A stretch of DNA of 64,000 bases from Macrotrachela quadricornifera (taxonomy: Eukaryota; Rotifera; Eurotatoria; Philodinida; Philodinidae): contig JAJEKB010021016.1 in assembly GCA_022393335.1 (NCBI GenBank), positions 201,493 through 265,492 on the forward strand, given 5' to 3'. Made by a program: the position numbers and the translations under genes. The notes under the pieces are model-generated. The model worked only from the letters and a program-made list of their open reading frames with translations. It was not told the DNA's origin and did no database searches. Within the stretch, counting starts at the first letter, position 1, and the number at the start of each line of letters is the position of its first letter. This document shows positions 25,416 through 35,998 of the stretch, in pieces.

Positions 25416-26538
25416 GTGTACTCAAAAAGTGAGTACACTCTAAAATCGGTCCGTCCGTCCATATACACAATAACTCTTCACAATTACATTCCATTGAGCT
25501 GAAATTTTGTGTACAGAATTGTCTCATCAATATCTCGGTCGAGTTCGAAGATGAGAGCGATCCGTCAAGAAATGGCTGAGTTATCGAAAAAAATTTTCAT
25601 TATTGACTAGACCATCCCTAAAGGAGGATGCAGGGATTTTTTCACAAAAAAATTTTTTCTCATAATTATTTCCAACATATATAAATCGACTCAGTTTTTA
25701 ATGCTGATTCCGAATATGATATTGGTTTTGAACAAAAACTGCATCCAGAAACTAAATTGCTTAGATATGTCTCAGGTGACCGATAGTTTTTGGATTTCCC
25801 AAATGCTTGGTTTTGCAGCTAGTGAAAAGGACTATCAAAAAGTAAAAACCCGAACTCGATAGCTATTAATATTGGTGATTTATTAGGAAAATACTGATGT
25901 CTGTGTCTATCGTATATCTCTTTTAGATTCATGAGGTTGCTTACGATCATACTCTCGGTAGATACAAACGCAAATCCATTCTGAAATAACTCTTTCTACC
26001 CAGTTTTCCAAGCTGAACACGAATCTGAACTCAAATTCTGTAATTTCTAAAGATATTGTATCACTTTGGGAGTAAAGTCAATAGTCACTAGATAGGGTCG
26101 CCTACAATATGGTCCATGTGAACTTCGCTTCCCAGTTTTTTATCTTTACAAATTAGTGGCAAAAAATGTGTCTTGACAAGATCTATGTCTTGTAGAAAAA
26201 TAAGTCTAGGATCTCATGCACCGCGTGAGAAAAGTCTAAAATATTACCTTCAAAAGTGTAGTATTTCTTCGAACTTACTCAGTTTTTGACTTCTATCACT
26301 TCTTTTATTTCATATGTTACTCACTTGAGTAGAGTGAATTTGTAGACTAAACTGTTTTTGTTCAATTGAGACATGCTCGAACTCAAATGGCCAGGCTATT
26401 CACAAGATAAGGTCTTGAGGGTGAGGACAGACTCAAAACAACAATTTTACACAATTTAATAAAAATCAATTTGTCGTTAATTCTTTTTACTTTTTGAAGT
26501 ACACATAACACTCGGATTTAAATCCGAGGTTTCCACAT
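25416..26538. mobile_element. 1.12-kb insertion with TTATT duplication and terminal hairpins
   Basis: Aligning the two segmental copies shows an empty site in copy A (CTCTTATTTTTAAG) and a filled site in copy B. The inserted DNA is flanked by TTATT at 25411-25415 and 26539-26543. The left end is a perfect 9-bp hairpin (GTGTACTCA/TGAGTACAC) with a 5-base loop. Eleven bases inside the right end lies the 18-bp palindrome CTCGGATTTAAATCCGAG. It has a CCGTCCGTCC tract near the left end and no open frame of note. I do not recognise the superfamily. Confidence 0.85.
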
Positions 26539-28184
26539 TTATTTTTAAGAATGCAAACGAATAAAAATTCAGTAGAAGAGTTAGACGTTTTCCTAAAAAG
26601 TGCCTTCATATAGCTTTCTAATTTATAGACCTTCTGCGAGTTTTTCTTGACAAAAAGTTCTTTTATTTGACATTTTGTCAGGAAATAGAATAAAACAAAT
26701 TTGAAAACCAGATTTTTATCAGAGTTTTGTTACAAAACTTCAATAAACTTTGTATAAAAAGTTTAGAATTTTGAAATAAAATGTGACACTTTTCCAAATT
26801 TTGAAGAAGACTAAATTTGATTACTATTTAAAAAAAAATATCACCTAAGAATTAAATATTGCAAATGTTATTGATGAATTCACAAAATCAAATTTAGATA
26901 AAATTTAACTAACATATCTTTATTTTGCATTTATTACCTTTTTTATTTTTCTAATTGTATACTATAATAAAGTTGTCATTGAAGAGGGCAGGAAAAAAAA
27001 GATCTTTCTCTTCAAAAACTCTGAATATTTCATTTGTTTAATCCAAATAATTTAATAGAACTGGCGAATTCGGAAAAAAGTTATTTAATACATTTACCGT
27101 TAAAGGTAACCATAGTTGCAGTAACTATTTCAAAACAAAGTTTTTATAAATAAATTTTAATTATTAAATCATTTGGTCTATCAATATGATTTGTATTTCC
27201 ATTCAAATTGTTAATTATTTCTATTTTGTATGCAATTGATGAATACTTATCATAAATATCTATCAAGTTCAAAACAATCTTTAATGAATGTTTTATAAGA
27301 TCATCCATAACTTTTTCGAGACAGACTATAGCTGAAGAATAATCTTGGTTTATATCATTAAGTTTCTCAATCTAATAAAGACATCCAAGGCTTCGATACG
27401 ACTCAATTTTCATCTCATAAGAATTTCTTGATAATAAAAATGTGTAACTAAAGATTCATAATTCGGTTAATGAACAGACAACTCAGCATAAGCATATAAC
27501 ATATGATATTTTTCATGCTTATCAAAGAATTTTCTAAGCGTTTGATCGCCAAAAAAATTTCAATTTTTTTTCAGTTCATGAATTCAGTTATGCTCATTAT
27601 AATCGTTCAAAATTTTCTTAGAAATATCCATCATTAAAGATCATTACCCAGTTGTTTTATAGAACATTACGATATTCAGAAAGATTCTATGGTATTAATA
27701 AAAATATTTGTTACCCTTTACAAATGTTCACAAGTATATAATAAATATTTTCCAGCATTCCGCATGTCTTACTATGACTTTTTGTAATCGATTATATTCG
27801 TAGCATTTTTGAAATTTTTTAAATACTATTCAAGACCTTTTTTTATAATATTTGATTAAACCTAATTTAAATGCCATAAAAAAATGAATTATATTGGATT
27901 CAATTTCTTTAATAATATTTCATCATAGTTCTGCACGGATTGACAATGATTTTTATTAAATAAATAAGCTCATGTCATAGATTAGTCAATAGAAAAATAT
28001 CGAAGTGAAATAATAATTTTTTTTTATTTTTGACCTAATACCATACTGTAGTATGAAACAAATAAATTATTAACTGTCATTTTTTCTGAAACAAAGAAAT
28101 AAACAGCAAAGCTCAAAAGGTCGCTTGTGAAAGGTATGACAAGTCAACATACTAGGTTTTTTAGACGATTTTTAGGTATATGTT

Positions 28185-28911
28185 TTAACGCTTTCACGGC
28201 GATGTGATTTTCCTGGAAAATAGAAAGATTCATTTTCATGTATATTCACATTCCGAAAAATACTTTTGTTGATATTTTTAATATGGGCCACCAATTGTTT
28301 TTCTGTTTTCATGTGTTCATAAACAACTGAAATTCTACAATGATTACATGTTTTTTGAAGAAACCGATAGAGAAAGCAGAGATAACTCCTTGACTGATAT
28401 GAGTGTTTTGTGTGGTAATTTTGTTAGAATGCAATTCAAACTTTCAAAACTCCGTAAAACAAATTATCAATGGTGATGTAAATTTACAAAGAAAGCTATA
28501 CTGTCAACAATGACACGACAATTATACAGTTTCGTCAAAGTTTTGTTCGGTCCTTACTTTTTCGTATGCTATTCTAGAAGCCAAAATCCGATTTGAAGCC
28601 TAAACTCGCTGGTCACAAGCTAGAAGAAATAGAAAAATCTGCACACAATGTCCAAAGACGGTGTGCTAATTGCTATGAAAAAATCGGGCAACAACAATCA
28701 CGAGAAGTAGATGCGATGGCAGCAAAGCAAATAAAAAGCATTCCTCTGTGTAATAAAATGGCTCATACAGTAGCAAAGATGAACTAAATAAACAACTGAT
28801 TTTCGCTTATTGCTTAGAAGAAAAAGAAAAAAAAATCTGTTTCTCTTGTCATTTATTTTGTTAAAATATATTGTGAGCCACCGATGGCTCACATCACCTT
28901 GAAAGATTCAA
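28185..28911 (+). mobile_element. piggyBac-like relic, short copy
   Basis: It begins TTAA followed by CGCTTTCACGGCGAT. It ends with the inverted ATCACCTTGAAAGA next to TCAA, a one-base change from TTAA. The same termini and interior occur at 54383-55321. A 64-codon frame (28593-28787) encodes HKLEEIEKSA followed by RRC-NCYEK, which resembles the Cys-rich C-terminus of piggyBac transposases. The rest of the transposase is missing. Compared with the other copy, 53 bp between two AATAAAAAGC repeats has been lost. Confidence 0.75.
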
Positions 28912-29839
28912 CTAGGACTAAGGATCATTATATGGGAGGACATCCTTTCTCTGATGCAACATTAATTTGCCTTTTTACATTAAAGTAACATGTGCTTGTT
29001 GGCACACACATCTTCTTTCTTCTCACAGTAAATGATAAGAAAAAATAAGGGTAGGTTTAAATAAAATTTTATAATATCAGAAAATTTACAGAATTACATT
29101 CATACGATTCTCTATGTCAATATTTCTTGTGTCAAAACACGGCCATATTTGCAAAAAGATTCAAAGAGTTTGCCCTTATTGGATGCGAGAACGATGAATT
29201 TTAAAAATGTCTCAGAACTTCTGAAACATCTTTTAACTAATGTAATACTAAAGATTTGTAAGGGCTACCAATTATCGTACTGTTTTCAAAATTGATATTA
29301 CTCGCACATTTTTCAGTTATTATAATGAAATTTAATTGCAATAATCATAATTATATTACAACAATAAACTAGAGTAGCCTGTCGTCACCGTAGTCATAAA
29401 TGTGTATTAGCTACACTCTAAAAAAAAATAGGTATTATAGCGTAAGTTCGATAGAATACCTATTGTTTTAGAATGTATTTCATACCTTCGAAATGTCACT
29501 ATTTCACAATACAACACACACTTTATAGAAACGAGAGAAAATAGAAAGTTGAATGCGGGAATAACAATATGAAGAGATGAGAAAAGAAACAACAATAGAA
29601 GATAATAACAACATTCATACACCCATTAAATAACAATAAGTGGTTTTGTCGGAAATTTCATGGAACATTTCTTAAAAGAAAATTATAGACTGATAGATCA
29701 AAAGATGGAAAAATTATGAAGAAACTATCGAGAAAGTCATTCACCTTGTGATATACATTATTTTTGTACTTAAACTCGTTATCATGGTCATACTCTCGAA
29801 ATTCTTATATTTTATATTTGAGAAAAATACAGAAAAGAG
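28912..29839. other. Intergenic, no gene seen
   Basis: AT-rich DNA between the piggyBac relic and the 3' end of the 321-aa gene. The small open frames have no recognisable content. Confidence 0.45.
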
Positions 29840-30805
29840 TTATTTTTTTTCTTCAGATACTTCAGCATAATCTATTTGTACAGAAAATGTTGCACGTTTT
29901 TCTTCAACAATAAATTTTTGATTTCGAGGAATGATTAAAAGTCGTCTGGTTTCACACGTATCTGGTAAATCAATTGGATGTGTAAGATTAATAAATCCTT
30001 TAAGTGGAATAGGATGAATATAATCACTAATATCTATAAAACCGCCTCCAAATCCCCAGACTTTAGGTAAATGAATCATAAGTTTTTTAATATTTAACAT
30101 AAGTTTTCCAGTATTTTCATCTAATTTTAATTCGCATTCACCATGAACAGTTTGCTTTAAATGTGGAAGCATATCCATTATACCAGAGATTTCTGCAAAA
30201 GCTTTAAATTGAAAAAGTGATGGAGATAAAAGAGCTTCCATTCGAGAAATATTAATTGTAAATCCTAGATGTTTAAATTGCATTGATTTCATAGCTGTAA
30301 ATAATTTATTGAATGTACTTTCATGTACTGTAACTGATGTATATTCATCTGAATGTGCATGAATGGGTGATGCATCAAGAGCATCTAATACATCACGAAT
30401 AGTAGAAAGTAATTGACGTTTTCCAAAGATATAATGAATTAATGATGTCGTAGGTTTTTCTGTATTCTCATTTTCAGTAGCATAAATAAAACAATTACGT
30501 ATTGCATGTGGTAATGAACCCATATGTAAAAGTTCATTTTTGAGATTTTCATGTGAACGTCCTGCAACAATTAAAATGACGGTAGTATTCGTATCAAGTT
30601 GTTTAATATAATCGAAAGCATCTTCAAAAGATGCTGATCGTTCAATATGATGTTGAGCACATTCCTTATTTAATGATTCTAAACATTCAGCTATCAATTC
30701 TTTTTTACCATCTTTAACGATTATGACGATAGTGATTTCTTGTTTTTGTTCTGTTGCATTATCAGCTTTCGACGATTCTTGTTTTGGAATAGTTTTTTCT
30801 GACAT
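29840..30805 (-). CDS. Protein of unknown function with Rossmann-like N-terminus
   Basis: A single exon encodes 321 aa. After a charged, disordered N-terminus (about 1-25), residues 25-130 alternate hydrophobic strands and helices: ITIVIIVKD, TVILIVAGRSHEN, NCFIYATEN. This is the pattern of the receiver-like domain repeated at the N-terminus of rotifer ADP-ribosyltransferase-family proteins, including those at 48.9 and 55.9 kb in this window. Residues 150-250 hold a second part with STFNKLFTAMKSMQF, and 250-310 are rich in strands (VWGFGGGFIDISDY). No signal peptide, membrane helix or catalytic motif is evident, so a cytosolic role is likely. Codon use is AT-rich like its neighbours. The frame is clean and starts at the first ATG. 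I do not know its function; the domain link is inferred from fold pattern. Confidence 0.7.
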   Translation of the reverse strand: MSEKTIPKQESSKADNATEQKQEITIVIIVKDGKKELIAECLESLNKECAQHHIERSASFEDAFDYIKQLDTNTTVILIVAGRSHENLKNELLHMGSLPHAIRNCFIYATENENTEKPTTSLIHYIFGKRQLLSTIRDVLDALDASPIHAHSDEYTSVTVHESTFNKLFTAMKSMQFKHLGFTINISRMEALLSPSLFQFKAFAEISGIMDMLPHLKQTVHGECELKLDENTGKLMLNIKKLMIHLPKVWGFGGGFIDISDYIHPIPLKGFINLTHPIDLPDTCETRRLLIIPRNQKFIVEEKRATFSVQIDYAEVSEEKK

Positions 30806-32094
30806 TTCACTATCTATAATAAAAAAAAATTATTTCGATTGTGAGAGAGATCGTCAAGTATCTCTGAAGTGATACAGTGATTAAAAAGATTGTCAAAACC
30901 GTAAAAATTGAAGATAGGATCGAAAAATGAAAGTAGAACACAATGTTTAGATCCACAGAGAATCGAAGATTGTATTCTTGTTTTCAAATCAGACTAATTT
31001 TCAATATTTTCTGGTATGGGAACTAGTATTCAGGATTACTGAATTTGAAATGTATTCCTAATTCTCCATTCTGATATTTTTAAAAGTTATGTGAGATAGT
31101 AATGAAATGAGCTGTAAAATCATTATCTGAACTAGAACTAAAAGCTTTGCAACAAAATCATTTTTTCGATTATAGACAGTTTGTTGTGAACTTAAATATT
31201 TTCTAATTAGAATTTTTGTACATACAAATAATCTTAATATTCTTCTGTATAACGACATCCATTGTTATTCACTATTACAGACCTCAACAAAAGAGAACAG
31301 AAGTCATTGAGTTCATTTTTTTTGCATTAGTGAACAAGAGTTACTCAGTACGTTTTGTTAGCAATTTTTCTAAGAATGTATGTGAGTTTCATATTTTGAT
31401 TCTAGAGAGTTATTACATACACGTTTATTTTCATTGTTCATGTGAAATTATTTTATCACTTAATGTTTTTAATGATATTTGTAAAAATAAATCAGTGCTA
31501 AGAAGTTTGAGTGAAATAAAAAGATTCAATAACATAGAAATTTATATGTATAACCTACAATATGTAGTCCTCATTAGACTTCGATTAAATTAACTAATTT
31601 TCTTGTTAATGTATGTGATTATTAAAAAAGAAATATATATACTCACTGACAACCGAAAGTATAAAAATAGTAATGAAAAAAAAAAAAAAAAGATCAACAA
31701 TGGAAGAAAGAAAAGAACCAATCACTAGAAATATAAAAGTTAACGTCATAGAGTGGCATCTTTTGGTGCTAACATCATTCATACTATAAAACCTAACCGA
31801 AATAAACTTTCAAATACACAAAATGAAAGGACATACTTTATCTTATCTTGTACTCTATGATGTCATTAATCAAAGGAAGTATTTATTTTGTTTTGTATTA
31901 TACAACATATAGAGCAAGAAATCTTACTTCTGAAGAATTTATTTAACTCCTTTGAGACGGGATTACTTTTTGAAATAAATGGAAATTTTTCGGACATTCC
32001 GTGTAATATAAAATGGGAATCAAAAGTTGAAGAGGGAATCCATCAGAACATCGATCATGCCGGCTGTTGAAAATTTTTAGATTTCGAATTTTAC
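30806..32094. other. Intergenic, no gene supported
   Basis: A 125-codon plus-strand frame (31216-31593) lacks an ATG at its beginning and any family signature, so I treat it as chance. The region includes a 15-base poly-A tract near 31677. Confidence 0.4.
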
Positions 32095-34735
32095 TCTTAA
32101 ATTCAACTTCCTAGAAAAATTGATTTTTTTCAGTTGTAGTGGTATTTTGTGATTTCCTTCCTCGAGTTTCGCCCATTTGAGGCGTAGAATCTCTCAGATA
32201 TTAGAGAAATTTTTATGCAAAAACTAAATTTGAAAGAAAAAAGTGTGCAATTTTAACATGAGATTACTGAATTTTCTCATGAGTGAATGGAAAATGTAAT
32301 TATTAGAATAGTTTCAAGTTTTATAAAAAAAAAAAAAGACAAGATGAAAACTATGTTGATTTGTACCACATTTGATGAATGATTGAATGGATCAATGTTG
32401 AGTACTTCTCGATAAATAATTGAAGAAATCTTCGAAACAAGTTTTACCATTCTCTGGTTCTATTTCATGTCAATCGGAATGATGTCATATTAACTCAGTA
32501 CTTTGTCAGGTCTCCCTAGTGTAACGCATCCTTTTTCATTCTCTTTTGTCATTTTTTGATATTCTATTCTTTATGGTTCCTTCTTTTGTCCTACTCTTTC
32601 TTAACAATTTATTGCATAGCTTATATCTCTTATTACATAGTTTAGTGACAATATGAATGCATAATTGTATAAAAAGACTTATGAACATAATGATAATGAA
32701 TAATGTGCAAATGAAGAAATTATATGTTCAAAATCAATCAAACAAAAACGATAAGAGAAAGGACGACTGGTCAATATAATACGTAGTTCACAGTAATAAG
32801 TAACGTAAATGAGTGATAAGAAACGATAGAAACTACCATTGCTATTGTTAATACATGTATAACAAATAAAAGAAGAAACAAATAATGTATGCATAAATAT
32901 GCATGAGCTTCCATCTATTTAGCCCTTTACGGCCGGATGTTGCCAAATGGCAACATTTTGCCAATATCACTTTAGAATTTATTTCAAAGCGATGATATAT
33001 GGTTCCTGAAGCTGTTTGATAATTAACTACATGCATTTTAGGGCAATTGTATGCCTTTTCAAGAAAGGAGAAAGCTATCATTGACGAGAGAAATGAATTC
33101 TCCTCCAACACTCAAAACAGCTTCAGAGTCGAAATGATGTGTTTTCCATTTGTCCGAGCATTTGATGCAAGAAATAACTAGTGGTTAATACTTCTCTCCA
33201 GACCCATTATCTATTATACCAATATGATGAATTATTCAGTTTACTCGAAGAACGGAGTGCAAGAATGTTGCCAAACGGCAACATCCGGTCGTAACGGTAC
33301 AAAAAGTTGGAAAAAGCGAATTATTTTTTCTCGATAGAAGTCCAATAATTTGCTGTTAATTTTAATCCAGATTGTCAAACAAAAGTATACTTTGTTCATG
33401 TATCTATCTCTTACAGCCTTAATGTTAAATATATTGCCATAATACTAAAGAACTTTTCGTAATAGTGAAAATTTCACCTATTTTCTTTATAAAAGCCGAT
33501 GAATTTAGTAAGTTTTTAACAGGATTTACAGGATTTATAGTACATTATAGTATTCCTATACAGACTAGTATAACACATTACTAATCTTGTTAAAATCTTA
33601 CTAAATTCATCAGCTTTCCTACAGAAAATAGGTGAAATTTTCACTATTACGAAAAGTTCTTTAATATTATGGCAATATATTTAACATTAAGGCTGTAAGA
33701 GATAGATAGATGAACAAAGTATACTTTTGTTTGACAATCTGGATTAAAATTAACAGCAAATTATTAGACTTCTATCGAGAAAAAATAATTCGCTTTTTCC
33801 AACCTTTTGTACCGTTATGGCCGGATGTTGCCAAAAGGCAACATATTGGCATTCAGCTCAAAATGAGTTTTTGAAATCCCAAGATGGAATTCAGTAACCT
33901 CCACATTCAAAAGATAAAGAATATATAGGAGAAGAATTTTTTGCTTGCTATCTGCTGGTAGCCGGCCGCAAAGGGTTAGATCAAAAATTTATAGACATGA
34001 AAGTTTTGTGAAGAACAAAAAGAAATAATGAATACATATTGAAAGAAGAGAAGGGAATGTGCAGATATATATATATATGCGCGTATGTATCAGTGTGAAG
34101 AGAAGGAAATTTCCAATACAATACTCAACTGGGATATATATGTTAGACGTCAATTCACGGATACACATTACAAAGGTTAAGACTAATAGTCTCTAAAAGA
34201 CATTCTCTACCACGCTTAAAAATATTCTTCTCTCATGATTTTTAACATATGTGTAAACTCATGCAAACATTAAATTCGCAACTCAAAAGATCTAATAACC
34301 AAATGCAATAAGTAGTAGGAGAACTTGTTTCCAAGATTTCTTCAATTATTTTTTGAGAAGTACCCAACATTGATCCGTTCGATTATCCATTAAATGTGTT
34401 ACAAATCATTAGTTTTTATCTTGCTTCTTTTAGCATAAAACTTGAAACTATCCTAATAATTACATTTTTCATTCATTCATGAGAAAACTCATGTTAGAAA
34501 AAGAAACATACCAAAACATTCGCTGTGAGAAACTAAAAATGCACACTTTTTTCTTTCAAATTTCACTGTTTCATAATAATTTTTTATGAAAAAAATGCAT
34601 CCAGAAAATATTAAAAATAATCTATTTTGTAGAGAAAAAAATTCTCAATCATTTGAGAAATCCCACATCTCAAATGGGCGAAACACGGGGGAGAAAATCG
34701 CAAAATACCACTATAGTTGAAAAAATCAATTTTTC
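32095..34735. repeat. Large inverted repeat enclosing a piggyBac-like MITE
   Basis: The left arm, about 32095-32450, is the reverse complement of about 34317-34735. Shared blocks include GTGGTATTTTG, TTTCGCCCATTTGAG, GAAAGAAAAAAGTGTGCA, ATGTAATTATTAG and AATTGAAGAAATCTT. The left arm lacks roughly 90 bp present in the right. Between the arms, about 1.87 kb contains the element at 32923-33975. The arrangement looks like a foldback element or an inverted duplication that has been invaded by another transposon. Confidence 0.75.
32923..33975. mobile_element. piggyBac-like MITE flanked by TTAG, with internal hairpin
   Basis: The ends are CCCTTTACGGCCGG (left) and the inverted CCCTTTGCGGCCGG (right). 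Both are adjoined by TTAG on the same strand (32919-32922 and 33976-33979), a 4-bp duplication. Inside, arms 33268-33526 and 33583-33846 form a near-perfect inverted repeat of about 260 bp around a 56-bp loop. The outer ends of these arms themselves resemble the element terminus (CCGGATGTTGCC). There is no transposase frame. The CCCTTT-type end and 4-bp TTAN duplication point to the piggyBac superfamily. Confidence 0.75.
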
Positions 34736-35998
34736 GAAGAAGTTCGAAATATGAGGTCCGTCTTTTTCTTGTATTGATCGGTTTTCTAGTGGACTCTCTC
34801 TTAAATTCTCTATTTATTATTATAAAAAATCTAATTTTGATGATAACAACAAAATCAAGTCTGGACAGATCTGGGGATATGAAGATACCTTTTCACGTGC
34901 TTTCGGAATATATGATCAGTTTTCAAAAAAAAACCTGTTCTTATAGCGATAATATATGAGAAAAACAAACTGAAATTATTTTTTTTTGTCGAGAAGATAT
35001 ATAAATTTAGAAAATCTACATTAATATATTTAAAAAAAATTTATCATTACTTAAAATATTAACAAATAAAAAAAAGAAACTTTTATTTATTTTTTTTCTT
35101 CAAGTCACCATTCATTTTATTTATGTGAATAACTCATCAAAAAGAAATAGATGAAGAAAATCATAATGAATTATTTTATATCTATAATAATCCATTCAAT
35201 TTATTCTATTATATAGCAAAATTTGTTTTTATTTTTATTACAAAATAAAATTATTAAATTATTAAATGTTGTGAACACATATATTTATCTAACAGGTAAT
35301 AATAATGAAAATTATTTTATTTAAATATTTAATTTACATCTTACATCTATTTATATGAAAATATTCATGCAGACATTTCGATATACGTGAGTAGTTAACA
35401 ACGAAAAAAAGTACATATTATTTTTAATTTTGTAGCATGTCTAATCAGAGTGAAGGTTTTTATCATAGAAAGAAAACAAAATACATGCATGAATAACTAC
35501 TGTATTTTCATTTAGTTTAAGGTATTATAATGATAATAACAACCAATACAATATATCTCATATATAATATAAATAATATGACGTACGATTAAGAATAATC
35601 AAACAAGGATAAAAATCAGTAAATAAGATATACTGTCTTTTTGTCAGGGTTGCCTTCACCAAGATCAATCATTGGCTATATCCAATATTTGTCAAAACTG
35701 ATCTACAAAATAAAATAAGATTTTTCTAGTTGATCATGTCTATCACTGCATTCATTCGTGAAAATAATGAGGAGGATAAAAAAAAATGACTCATTCTCAA
35801 GATAGATATTATTTGCTTTCTATCAACATATAATAATAAAGATTCTCTTTTTATCTTATATGTTAAGTTTAACCATGTGATAAACAGCAATATAAATTGA
35901 TGATAAGAAATAAAATATTCAACCTATCGATCAATACAACGATTAAAGGTAAGTTTGTTTTCATTTAGTTAACCTAACTCGATATAACTACAACATAA
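34736..35998. other. Intergenic, upstream of the membrane-protein gene
   Basis: Very AT-rich; no coding signature found. It presumably contains the promoter of the gene beginning at 35999, but no individual element can be defended. Confidence 0.4.

Larger units (their letters stand above)
23340..28188. repeat. Segmental duplication, copy B
   Basis: Direct-orientation copy of 16638-20107 starting 6.7 kb downstream. It carries the second rhomboid gene and the same upstream DNA, enlarged by a 1123-bp insertion (25416-26538). It ends at the TTAA that begins a piggyBac-like relic. Confidence 0.85.

Noticed and set aside
31216..31593. 125-codon plus-strand frame as a gene
   Set aside because: No ATG at its beginning, no recognisable motif and composition as expected of AT-rich chance frames.
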